Assembly: GCA_023426365.1 (NCBI GenBank)
Contig: JAFAAW010000093.1
Coordinates: 1 to 9,700 of the forward strand
DNA length: 9,700 bases
Source: Pseudomonadota bacterium
Lineage (GTDB): Bacteria; Pseudomonadota; Alphaproteobacteria; Rhodospirillales; Magnetospirillaceae
Direction: 5' to 3'
Every line of letters starts with the position of its first letter. Positions within the stretch are counted from its first letter, which is position 1. This document shows, in pieces, positions 1 through 6,710 of this stretch. The notes below the pieces were generated by a model, which was given only the letters and a program-made list of their open reading frames with translations, ran no database searches and was not told the DNA's origin. The position numbers and the translations under genes were made by a program.

Positions 1-208
1 TGGGGGCGGCGGCGCGGTGGATTTCCAGGGTCAGCAGGCTGTGCTGGGCCACCGACAGCGGCCATTCCCACACCGACGACCCGCCCCATCGGAAGGTGCG
101 CGCCTCGCCCTCCGCCAAATCCGACAATTCCCAGTCGAAGGGCGTGGGGTTGAGCAGGTCCAGGCGCCGCTTGGACCGCAGCAGCACCCAGGCGCGCGCC
201 TCGGTCAT
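1..208 (-). CDS. HD-superfamily phosphohydrolase (YfbR-like), 5' part only
   Basis: The first 69 codons are visible; the gene leaves the window at position 1. The protein begins MTEARAWVLL and continues with RRLDLLNPTPFDWELSDLA, then FRWGG and SVAQHSLL. From memory of the family, this pattern (short 'RRLDLL-P-P' opening, an 'A.G.AR..RW.G' stretch, then SVAQHS) is typical of small HD hydrolases related to the 5'-nucleotidase YfbR, found in many alphaproteobacteria. The His of SVAQHS would be the first metal ligand; the HD pair itself lies outside the window. The ATG at 208 is preceded by GAGAGGGG, a good ribosome binding site. The gene follows the copper-protein gene on the same strand after 71 bases with no clear terminator, so the two may be co-transcribed. 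The exact substrate cannot be told from this fragment. Confidence 0.65.
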   Translation of the reverse strand, partial: MTEARAWVLLRSKRRLDLLNPTPFDWELSDLAEGEARTFRWGGSSVWEWPLSVAQHSLLTLEIHRAAAP

Positions 209-279
209 GGATTGCCCCTCTCGTTTGGCTTTGGCGGCAGAAGAGTCCCCCAACTCCACGATCCGGGCAAGCGAAGTCT

Positions 280-684
280 CTAATGGCTCATGCTCTGGAT
301 CGCCTGGCGGCAGGCATCCTGGCACACCCGGCACTGTTCGGCGCAGATGCGGCAATGGTCGTGCATCGAGGCATGGCGCTGGCATTCCTCGGCGCACAGC
401 CGGCACGCGGTCTCGCACGCCTGCAACATGGCGCGGATGACCGGTTCGTTCGAGCCGCTGCGCCGGGTCGCCACCGCGCTGGCGGCGGTGCACAGATCGG
501 CGCAATCCAGGTTCAGGCGGATGCATTGCACCAGTTCGGCCACCTTGTCCTCGCCCAGGCAGGCATCGGCGCAGGTGATGCAGGTCTGGGCGCAATCGGC
601 GCATTCCTCGATGCAGGCGATCAGCGCGTCGTTGGTGTTGCCGCCCACATGGGGGTGGGTGCCGATCATCTCGCGGGCATGCAT
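280..684 (-). CDS. Csp3-like four-helix-bundle copper-storage protein (DUF326)
   Basis: A 134-residue protein with 18 cysteines, at residues 24, 28, 31, 35, 38, 42, 54, 61, 65, 90, 94, 97, 101, 111, 114, 118, 121 and 125. Most are spaced 3 or 4 apart, so they line the inside of helices, as in the DUF326/Csp family. There is no signal peptide, which fits the cytosolic Csp3 branch rather than the exported Csp1. Known Csp3 proteins are tetramers of four-helix bundles that hold many Cu(I) ions through about this number of cysteines. His 10, 12, 104, 108 and 110 may help at the ends of the bundle. The ATG at 684 is chosen because TAGGAG lies 8 bases upstream; a much longer open frame continues upstream but is only the shadow of the transporter gene. 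No copper ATPase or CueR-type regulator gene is visible nearby. Family assignment is firm; a copper role is inferred from the family. Confidence 0.88.
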   Translation of the reverse strand: MHAREMIGTHPHVGGNTNDALIACIEECADCAQTCITCADACLGEDKVAELVQCIRLNLDCADLCTAASAVATRRSGSNEPVIRAMLQACETACRLCAEECQRHASMHDHCRICAEQCRVCQDACRQAIQSMSH

Positions 685-728
685 GGCGGTGCTCCTATGG
701 CTGTGTGGATGCCAGCACCAACGCGGCG

Positions 729-758
729 ACGGGCGGGGGTGGTTCACTGCCCGCCCGT
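729..758. promoter_or_regulatory. Perfect 9-bp hairpin in the leader of the copper-protein gene
   Basis: ACGGGCGGG at 729-737 is the exact inverse of CCCGCCCGT at 750-758, with a 12-base loop. On the minus strand it would lie in the untranslated leader of the Csp3-like gene, about 45 bases before its start codon. It has no following T-tract on either strand, so it is not a standard terminator. It could be a leader structure or an operator half-site pair. Function unknown. Confidence 0.4.
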
Positions 759-800
759 TTGCGCCACAGCCGCGATCTGCCGCCATCGAGGCGGCGGCCA

Positions 801-828
801 AACATAAAACCAGACCAGCGTGCGTCAG
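801..828 (-). promoter_or_regulatory. Candidate promoter of the Csp3-like gene
   Basis: On the minus strand, CTGACG (828-823) and TATGTT (806-801) are separated by 16 bases; each matches the sigma-70 consensus at 4 of 6 positions. Transcription would begin near 794 and give a leader of about 110 bases with the 729-758 hairpin inside. This would let the copper gene be expressed separately from the transporter upstream. Judged by eye only. Confidence 0.3.
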
Positions 829-837
829 GATTGACGC
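822..837. repeat. Inverted repeat between transporter and copper-protein genes
   Basis: GCGTCA at 822-827 and TGACGC at 832-837 form a perfect 6-bp inverted repeat with a 4-base loop, just after the stop codon of the transporter gene on the minus strand. A T-rich stretch (809-801, TTTTATGTT) follows about a dozen bases later, too far for a good intrinsic terminator. The repeat overlaps the candidate -35 element of the copper gene, so it may equally be a regulator site. Confidence 0.25.
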
Positions 838-845
838 CCGCTGGC

Positions 846-3209
846 CTAGCGTTCCAGCTCGGCCAGCAGCAGGTTGGTGGCGCGCAGGCGTTCGGCGAAG
901 ATCAGGGCGATGTTTTCCAGCAGGCGGAAGGCGAGGTCGGGCGCCACCCGCTTGAGGCGGTCGAAATCCTCCGCCCCCAGCCGATAGGCCACCGACGGCG
1001 CCCGCACCTCGACGCTGGCCGAGCGGGGCTTGGGGTCCAGCATGGCCATCTCGCCGAAGATGCTGCCGCCGGTCAGCGTCTGCACCCTGAGCCTGCGGTC
1101 GGTGCCGGCCAGATCGATGACGACCTCGACCTGTCCCGACGCCAGGAAATAGACGCTGTCGGGCGGATCGTTCTGGCGAAACACCGTATCGCCGGCCTCG
1201 AAGGCGTGGCGCGTCATGGCGGCGCGCAGCCGCACCAATTGCCCCCGGTCCAGGCCGCGCAGGATGGCCGGGCCGAACTCCCGCCATTCCCGGCCCAGCC
1301 CGTCCTCGTCCAGCTCGGCGCGGATGGCCGTCTCGCACCATGCCACCGCACGGTCCACATCGGGCTGGAACCGCGCCTCGCCCAGGGTCTCGACCGCGCC
1401 CAATTGTTCGAACACCCGCCACAGGCGACGGTCGGCCGCATGGCGGCGGCGATCGGTCTCGACCGAACCGGCGCCGCCGGGGGCGGCGCGGCGTTCCCGT
1501 TCCACATAGGCCAGCGCCAGCCCGCCGCCCAGCCGGCTCAGCCGCGCGTGCAGGCGTTCGACCATGCGGACGCCGCTGGCATCGGCATCCTTCACCCACT
1601 TGAGGTCCAGCACCACATAGCGCACGCCCGCCGCCAGTCTGGCTTCCACCTCGTCCTCGACGGCGGCGACGCTGCCGAAGAACAGCGCGCCTTCCAGCTC
1701 GATCACCGCGATGCGGTGGCCGTGCCGTTCGATCAGAACCGCCCGTTCGGGATCGCCGCTGATGCGCGCGACCAGCGCGGTGGCCGGATAGGCGCGGCGC
1801 ACGGGGCTGCGCGCCATGCGGGCCACGAACAGCACCAGCGACATCAGCACGCCCACCGCCACCGCCGCCACCAGATTGAAGACCAGCGTGGTCACCACCA
1901 CCACCGCCACGGCGGCCAGATCGCCGCGCGGCCAGCGGCGCGGCCCCCGCTGCAACAGCCCCAGGGTCCATTTGTCGAACAGGTCGATGGCCACCACCAC
2001 CAGCAGGCCGGCCAGCACCGCGCGCGGCAGCACGGCCACGGCATCGTCCAGCACGGTCGCCAGCGCCAGGGTCAGCACCGCCACCAGCACCGGCCCCAGA
2101 GTGCCGCGGCTGCCGCTGCGCACCAGCGCCCCGGCGCGCGCCATCGATCCCGAGGACGGCAGCATCCAGCACATCCCGGCCACGGCATTGCCCAGGCCCT
2201 GGGCCAGCAATTCGCGATTGCCGTCCGACCGGCGCAGCGTCAGGGTGTCCAGCGCCAGCGAGGCCAGCAGCGCGTCAAGCGCGTTGAGCGCGGCCATGGA
2301 CAGCACCGAAGGCAACAGGATGGACAGCACGGCGCCGTCATCCAGCGTCACCTGCCCGAGGATGAGCAGCAGGTCGCCCGCGTCGGGCAGGCCGTGGGCG
2401 GGCAAGGCCCCCACCACACCGCCCAGCCCGGCGCCCAAGCCCAGCCACGCCAGCAGGTGATAGACCACGGTGCCGGCCACCACGCCCACCAGGGCGGGCG
2501 GGACCCGGCGCAGGCGGCGGCCCGCGACGATCATGACCGCAGCGGTGCCCAGGCCCAGCGCCAGCGGGCCGAGGTGCACCTGCTGCCATGCCTCGGCCAG
2601 TCCGGCGGGCGGCGACTTGAGTGAAAGCCCGGTCAGGGGGCCGATCTGGCTGACGAGGATCAGCAGCGCCGAGCCGTTCAGGAAGCCCGCCACCACCGGA
2701 TAGGGCACGAAGCCGGCCAGGCGGCCGAACCGCAGGGCGGCGAACAGCATCTGGACCAAACCGGCCGCCGCCACCGCCGCCTGGGCCAGCCCCAGCGCCA
2801 CCAGCGGCCCGCCCGGGGTGCCCGCCAATCCCGGCAGCGCCGCCAGTTGGGCCAGCATGGCGCCGAACACCAGGATGGTCGCGGCGCGTGGCCCGGTCAC
2901 CGTGGACGGGTTGCCGCCCAGCGCGGTGGCGACCAATCCGGTGAACACCGACGACAACAATCCGGCCATGATGCCAAGGCCCGTCCATTGCGGCCCCAGC
3001 GCCGCCACGGCGATGGCGCCATAGGCCATGGTCTGCGGCACCGAGGCCAGCACGCAGCCCAGCGCGCCCATGGCCTCGCGCCGGGGCTGCCGCCACAGTC
3101 CGGCCCCGCACAGATTGGGAAACATCCCGCGCAGGAGCCGCCGCGCCCTGCCGCCCGCCTGGGCGCCCGCCGGGGCGCCCGCCGGGGCGCTGTCCACCGC
3201 TGCCGTCAC
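846..3209 (-). CDS. SulP-family anion transporter with STAS and cyclic-nucleotide-binding domains
   Basis: A 787-residue inner-membrane protein. Residues about 36-468 are the SulP/SLC26 membrane domain. Family-typical stretches are NPSTVTGPRAATI (100-112) and the DALLASLALDTLT...GNRELLAQGLGN segment (312-342). Residues about 488-570 form a STAS domain with the DADASGV motif; Ser545 sits where anti-sigma-factor antagonists are phosphorylated. A linker of about 90 residues follows, then a cyclic-nucleotide-binding domain (about 668-778). Its phosphate-binding cassette is intact: FGE at 718-720 and PRSAS at 728-732. Family knowledge says SulP proteins move sulfate, bicarbonate or other anions by H+ or Na+ coupling; the substrate here cannot be read. 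The fused domain suggests that cAMP or cGMP controls transport. Start: GTG at 3209 has AGGGACAGGA just upstream; an in-frame ATG at 3245 would add 12 residues but has no ribosome binding site and lies at the predicted transcription start. Confidence 0.9.
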   Translation of the reverse strand: MTAAVDSAPAGAPAGAQAGGRARRLLRGMFPNLCGAGLWRQPRREAMGALGCVLASVPQTMAYGAIAVAALGPQWTGLGIMAGLLSSVFTGLVATALGGNPSTVTGPRAATILVFGAMLAQLAALPGLAGTPGGPLVALGLAQAAVAAAGLVQMLFAALRFGRLAGFVPYPVVAGFLNGSALLILVSQIGPLTGLSLKSPPAGLAEAWQQVHLGPLALGLGTAAVMIVAGRRLRRVPPALVGVVAGTVVYHLLAWLGLGAGLGGVVGALPAHGLPDAGDLLLILGQVTLDDGAVLSILLPSVLSMAALNALDALLASLALDTLTLRRSDGNRELLAQGLGNAVAGMCWMLPSSGSMARAGALVRSGSRGTLGPVLVAVLTLALATVLDDAVAVLPRAVLAGLLVVVAIDLFDKWTLGLLQRGPRRWPRGDLAAVAVVVVTTLVFNLVAAVAVGVLMSLVLFVARMARSPVRRAYPATALVARISGDPERAVLIERHGHRIAVIELEGALFFGSVAAVEDEVEARLAAGVRYVVLDLKWVKDADASGVRMVERLHARLSRLGGGLALAYVERERRAAPGGAGSVETDRRRHAADRRLWRVFEQLGAVETLGEARFQPDVDRAVAWCETAIRAELDEDGLGREWREFGPAILRGLDRGQLVRLRAAMTRHAFEAGDTVFRQNDPPDSVYFLASGQVEVVIDLAGTDRRLRVQTLTGGSIFGEMAMLDPKPRSASVEVRAPSVAYRLGAEDFDRLKRVAPDLAFRLLENIALIFAERLRATNLLLAELER
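3163..3186. repeat. 12-bp tandem repeat, two copies, inside the transporter gene
   Basis: The unit GCGCCCGCCGGG occurs twice in a row, with a partial third copy after it and a degenerate copy before it. On the minus strand it encodes alternating Ala, Gly and Pro near the cytosolic N-terminus of the SulP protein. Because 12 is a multiple of 3, copy number can change without breaking the frame. Probably a slippage product of no special function. Confidence 0.6.
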
Positions 3210-3250
3210 TTCATCCTGTCCCTGGGTCGCAGTCCAACGACACATTGCTT

Positions 3251-3279
3251 AGAACACGTGACAGTCGATGTCATGCCAA
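3251..3279 (-). promoter_or_regulatory. Candidate promoter of the SulP gene with a palindrome in its spacer
   Basis: On the minus strand, TTGGCA (3279-3274) and TGTTCT (3256-3251) are separated by 17 bases. The -35 is good, the -10 is poor. TGACA-N5-TGTCA (3259-3273), extending with one mismatch to 3257-3275, lies in the spacer, where a repressor or MerR-type activator would bind. Transcription would start near 3244, giving a leader of about 35 bases to the GTG at 3209; this supports that start. The promoter call is by eye; the palindrome is certain. Confidence 0.35.
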
Positions 3280-3353
3280 ACCTGCAATCAAAACGCCGCA
3301 ACCGGGTCGCCATCCAACAAAATCGGATTACCGTCAGGCCTCGGGAACATATT

Positions 3354-3419
3354 GCCCTCTTTCCTATCCATGTCTTTGGCGCTACGCCCCGAAGGCGAGA
3401 GCGAAAGATGTGGGAGGGC
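3354..3419 (+). promoter_or_regulatory. Leader structure able to pair the ribosome binding site of the HD-GYP gene
   Basis: GCCCTC at 3354-3359 is the exact inverse of GAGGGC at 3414-3419, and two G-U pairs can extend it (3360-3361 with 3412-3413). The right arm contains the Shine-Dalgarno sequence GGGAGGG of the gene starting at 3426. Between the arms is a second hairpin: CGCC/GGCG (3385-3388 with 3394-3397), flanked by CGCT/AGCG (3380-3383 with 3400-3403). The fold would hide the ribosome binding site. It does not resemble a cyclic-di-GMP riboswitch as I know them. Whether it regulates is untested. Confidence 0.35.
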
Positions 3420-3425
3420 TGCCCG

Positions 3426-6400
3426 ATGCGGTTCAGGATTCGCTTTCAGGTCAGCATCATCGCCGCGATTTTGCTGATCATCGCCGCCATGACCGCGGCC
3501 ACCCTGGGCAGCGTGCACGTGGCCAGCACCCGCGCCGCGCACGATTCGGCCGAACATCTGTTCCAGCAGGTTGCCCAGGGCGCGCGCGCCAGCATTGACC
3601 GCCAGGTGGGCGAAACCCTGTCGCTGGCCACTCTGGGCGCGGCGCGGCCCGACATCGCCGGGGTCAGGGGCGACGGGCTGGACTTTGCCCCCCTGCCCTT
3701 CATGCTGGCCGCGCTCGACCAGCAACCGGCGCTCTATTCCCTCTATTACGCCTTTGCCGACGGCAGCTTCCTGCAGGTGATCGCCACCCGGGAAGACCGG
3801 CGCGTCCTGGGCGCCGTGCAAAGCCCGCCCGATGCCGCCTGGATCGTGCGGGCCATTTCTGGCGCGGATGACGGCCACCGCCAGACCTGGACCTTCCTGA
3901 ACCGCCGGCATCAGGTGATCGCCGCCCGCGCCGCCGCCCCCGACTTCGACCCGCGTGGGCGGCCGTGGTACGTCGCCGCCCTGGACACCGGGGGGCCGCA
4001 TCTGTCGGCGGCCTATGTGTTCCACTCGCTCGGCCAGCCGGGGCTGACCGCCGCGCACCGGCTGGCCGACCGCGCCGGCGTGTTCGGCGTGGACATCACC
4101 CTGGCCGGGCTGAGCCGCTTCGTCGCCGGGCAGGCCATATCCGAACATGGCGGCGTGGTGCTGTTCGACGACCAGTCGCGCGTGCTGGCGCTCAGCCCGG
4201 TGCTGGGCCACCCCGATCGGCCGCTGGAGCCGTTGCGGGACTTTCCCTCACCGCTGGTCCAAGGGGTGGCGGCGGCCGCCGCCGGCGCCGGCAACCAGGG
4301 GCTGCGCGTGCTGGACCGCGACGGCCAGACCATCATGCTGCACCTGTCCCAGTGGCACGAGGGCGGCGAACGGGGCATCGGGATCGGCGTCGCCGTCGTC
4401 GCCCCCACCGGTGATTTCCAGGCCCATATCGACGCCATGCGCAACCGTATCCTGGGACTGGCGCTGGGCGGGCTGGTGCTGTTCGTGCCGGCGGCCTTGC
4501 TGTTTTCCAGCAGCATGGCGGCATCGGTGCGCGCCCTGATGGCCGATGCCGACCGGGTGCGGCGCCTGGATTTCACCACCGGCGCCATCCCGCGGTCCCA
4601 CATCGTGGAATTCGACGAGCTGGGCGAGGCTTTCGGCCTGATGAAGCACACCCTGGCCACCCGTCAGCACCAATTGGACGAAACCCAGGAAAAGCTGGCC
4701 CGCCTGGTGCATCTGGGCATCGCCATGTCGGCCGAACGCGACACCAGCCGGCTGCTGGAAATGGTGATGATGGGGGCCAAGGAGCTGACCAACGCCGATG
4801 GCGGCATGCTGTGCATCCGCAGCGAGGACGACTGGCTGCATGTGCAGATCCTGCGCAACGACAGCCTGAAGGTGGCCATGGGCGGCACCAGCGGCAACGG
4901 GGTGACCATCCCGCCCGTCCCCATGTTCGATGCCGACGGCCGCCCCAACCACCGCAACGTGGTCAGCCACGCGGTGCACCGGCAGAATACGGTGGTGATC
5001 GACGACGCCTACGATTCCAAGGCCTTCGACTTTTCCGGGACACGGGCGGCCGACCGCCGCAACGGCTATCGCTCCAAATCCTTCATGACGGTGCCGTTGA
5101 AGCCACGCGGCGGCGAGGTGATCGGCGTGCTGCAACTGACCAATGCGCGGCCGCAAGGGTCGGACGAGGTGGTGCCGTTCTCGCCCGAGATCCAGCGTTT
5201 CATCGAGGCGCTGGCCGCCCAGGCGGCCACCGCGCTTTATAACCGCGAGCTGCTGGCGGCGCAGGAGCGGCTGATGGAATCGATGATCCAACTGATCGCG
5301 GGCGCCATCGACGCCAAAAGCCCCTATACCGGCGCCCATTGCGAACGCGTGCCCGAACTGGCCCTGATGCTGGCCGAGCAGGCCACCGCCCAGACCAGCG
5401 GGCCGCTGGCCGATTTCCGCTTCCGAACCCAGGAGGAATGGCGCGAATTCCGCATCGGCGCATGGCTGCATGATTGCGGCAAGGTGGTGACGCCGGAACA
5501 CGTGGTGGACAAGGCCACCAAGCTCGAAACCATCCACAACCGCATCCACGAGGTGCGCACGCGCTTCGAGGTGGTGCTGCGCGACGCCCGCATCGCCCAG
5601 TTGGAAGCGCTGGCGGCCGGCGCCGAGGCGGCCGCCGCCGAAGCCGCCTTCCAGGCCCGCAAGGCGCAGCTTGAGGAGGATTTCGCGTTCGTCGCCGAAT
5701 GCAACCTGGGCGGCGAATCCCTGGCCCCGGAAAAGATCGAGCGCCTGACGCGGATCGCCCACACCCGGTGGATGCGCCATTTCGACGACCGCCTGGGCCT
5801 CGCCCACCAGGAACTCCGGCGCCGCGGCGCGCATCCGCCCGCCCCCCTGCCGGCGCCGGAACCCCTGCTGGCGGACAAGCCATGGCACATCATCCCGCGC
5901 GACCACGACGTCCATCGCGCCTATCGCGACCTGGGCTTCCAGGTTCCAGTGCCCGACAGCCTGTACAACCTGGGCGAGGTCTACAACCTTTCGGTCAGCC
6001 ACGGCACGCTGACGGCCGAGGATCGCTTCAAGATCAAGGAACACATCATGCAGACCATCGCCATGTTGGAGCGTCTGCCGTTTCCCAAGGCGCTGAAGCG
6101 CGTGCCCGAATATGCCGGCACCCACCACGAGACCCTGGACGGGACGGGCTATCCGCGCAAGCTGAACGCCGCCCAACTTTCCGTGCCGTCGCGCATCATG
6201 GCCATCGCCGACATCTTCGAGGCGCTGACCGCGTCGGACCGTCCCTACAAGAAGGCCAATACGCTGTCGGAAGCGGTCCGCATCCTGTCCTCCTTCAAGA
6301 AGAAAGGGCACATCGACCCCGACCTTTTCGACCTGTTCCTGACCTCCGGCGTGTACCGCCGCTATGCCGAGCGCTACCTGAAGCCCGAGCAATTGGACGC

Positions 6401-6446
6401 GGTGGACGTGGCCGCCTTTGTCGGCCGGGCGGAAAGCGCCGCCTGA
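3426..6446 (+). CDS. Membrane sensor with Cache-like, HAMP, GAF and split HD-GYP domains (cyclic-di-GMP phosphodiesterase)
   Basis: A 1006-residue protein. TM1 is at 8-30 and TM2 at 341-363; between them lies a periplasmic sensor with the FDPRGRPWYVAA stretch (174-185) typical of double-Cache domains. HAMP covers about 362-415, a short coiled coil 410-430, GAF about 435-605 and the HD-GYP region 612-1000. The catalytic set is complete: His638, His682-Asp683 with Lys686, His873, His900-His901, the GYP triad within DGTGYP (905-910) and Asp929. HD-GYP enzymes break down cyclic-di-GMP, so this should link a periplasmic signal to motility or biofilm decisions. About 160 residues (698-858), partly coiled coil (715-755), separate HD from the second half of the domain; I recall related proteins with a similar insert. 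The ATG at 3426 has GGGAGGG 7 bases upstream. An in-frame ATG at 3408 is less well placed. It stands alone, divergent from the transporter. The signal sensed is unknown. Confidence 0.9.
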   Translation: MRFRIRFQVSIIAAILLIIAAMTAATLGSVHVASTRAAHDSAEHLFQQVAQGARASIDRQVGETLSLATLGAARPDIAGVRGDGLDFAPLPFMLAALDQQPALYSLYYAFADGSFLQVIATREDRRVLGAVQSPPDAAWIVRAISGADDGHRQTWTFLNRRHQVIAARAAAPDFDPRGRPWYVAALDTGGPHLSAAYVFHSLGQPGLTAAHRLADRAGVFGVDITLAGLSRFVAGQAISEHGGVVLFDDQSRVLALSPVLGHPDRPLEPLRDFPSPLVQGVAAAAAGAGNQGLRVLDRDGQTIMLHLSQWHEGGERGIGIGVAVVAPTGDFQAHIDAMRNRILGLALGGLVLFVPAALLFSSSMAASVRALMADADRVRRLDFTTGAIPRSHIVEFDELGEAFGLMKHTLATRQHQLDETQEKLARLVHLGIAMSAERDTSRLLEMVMMGAKELTNADGGMLCIRSEDDWLHVQILRNDSLKVAMGGTSGNGVTIPPVPMFDADGRPNHRNVVSHAVHRQNTVVIDDAYDSKAFDFSGTRAADRRNGYRSKSFMTVPLKPRGGEVIGVLQLTNARPQGSDEVVPFSPEIQRFIEALAAQAATALYNRELLAAQERLMESMIQLIAGAIDAKSPYTGAHCERVPELALMLAEQATAQTSGPLADFRFRTQEEWREFRIGAWLHDCGKVVTPEHVVDKATKLETIHNRIHEVRTRFEVVLRDARIAQLEALAAGAEAAAAEAAFQARKAQLEEDFAFVAECNLGGESLAPEKIERLTRIAHTRWMRHFDDRLGLAHQELRRRGAHPPAPLPAPEPLLADKPWHIIPRDHDVHRAYRDLGFQVPVPDSLYNLGEVYNLSVSHGTLTAEDRFKIKEHIMQTIAMLERLPFPKALKRVPEYAGTHHETLDGTGYPRKLNAAQLSVPSRIMAIADIFEALTASDRPYKKANTLSEAVRILSSFKKKGHIDPDLFDLFLTSGVYRRYAERYLKPEQLDAVDVAAFVGRAESAA

Positions 6447-6499
6447 AAGGCAAAGTCAACCCAAGTGAAAAATGTCCACCTCATGGGCAGGTCCAAGGG

Positions 6500-6516
6500 A
6501 AAAACGCCTAAAGGCG
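6500..6516 (-). terminator. Weak minus-strand terminator-like hairpin with T5
   Basis: On the minus strand CGCC-TTTA-GGCG (6516-6505) is followed directly by TTTTT (6504-6500). The stem is only 4 bp (5 if the inner T-A is counted), short for an intrinsic terminator. On the plus strand the order is A5 before the hairpin, so it would not end the HD-GYP transcript. Confidence 0.25.
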
Positions 6517-6530
6517 GGGCACGGCGCCAA

Positions 6531-6547
6531 TGATTACAAATTAATCA
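6531..6547. repeat. 17-bp palindrome TGATTA-N5-TAATCA
   Basis: A perfect inverted repeat with 6-base arms around CAAAT, in an A/T-rich island within G+C-rich sequence. The A/T content and symmetry are typical of operators for dimeric helix-turn-helix regulators. It does not match the FNR/FixK box (TTGAT-N4-ATCAA). It lies about 300 bases before apbE and 85 after the HD-GYP stop codon, so its target is unclear. Confidence 0.45.
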
Positions 6548-6710
6548 CCGCCGACCGGGGCGCAGGGCTGTCATGCGCCTTGCGCATCCTTTGAACTCCA
6601 GCGGGCGAGTTTCCGCGCGCCATTCCGCCACCAGAGGGCATGCCGCCCCCACCCGAAGGTGGGGCCAGGACCGTTGTTTTGTGCGCGGCGCGGGTGAAAC
6701 CGGACAATTT

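Larger units (their letters stand above)
6500..6664 (-). ncRNA. Possible minus-strand structured RNA (speculative)
   Basis: Read on the minus strand, four hairpins follow each other: CCCCACC-TTCG-GGTGGGG (6664-6647), ATGCGC-AAG-GCGCAT (6587-6573), TGATTA-N5-TAATCA (6547-6531) and CGCC-TTTA-GGCG followed by T5 (6516-6500). The first has the very stable C(UUCG)G tetraloop only on this strand, and only on this strand does the last look like a terminator. No minus-strand gene lies nearby to explain a terminator. No clear promoter was found upstream, so the 5' end is unknown and the call is speculative. Confidence 0.2.

Noticed and set aside
280..2172. A 630-codon open frame on the minus strand
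   Set aside because: Only its last 134 codons are the Csp3-like protein. The rest is Gly/Arg/Ala-rich shadow translation of the SulP gene on the same strand in another frame, and the true ATG has a good ribosome binding site at 684.
705..2624. A 639-codon open frame on the plus strand, rich in His, Gln and Arg
   Set aside because: It is the antisense shadow of the SulP gene. Long antisense frames of this kind are common in G+C-rich coding DNA.
2847..3425. Extension of the HD-GYP frame by 193 codons upstream
   Set aside because: The extension is antisense to the SulP gene and its Arg/Gln/His-rich translation has no family pattern. The strong ribosome binding site and the first membrane helix place the start at 3426.
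3354..3425. Cyclic-di-GMP riboswitch in the HD-GYP leader
   Set aside because: The gene product suggests it, but the conserved core and the two-helix arrangement of the known GEMM classes were not seen; only the local pairing with the ribosome binding site remains.
4248..6392. A 714-codon minus-strand frame opposite the HD-GYP gene
   Set aside because: Its composition (Gly, His, Gln, Arg rich, no domain) is that of an antisense shadow. The plus-strand frame has complete, ordered domains.
6647..6677. Plus-strand intrinsic terminator after the HD-GYP gene
   Set aside because: The T-rich stretch begins about ten bases after the stem and is interrupted by G, and the stem is 200 bases past the stop codon; the loop favours the minus strand.
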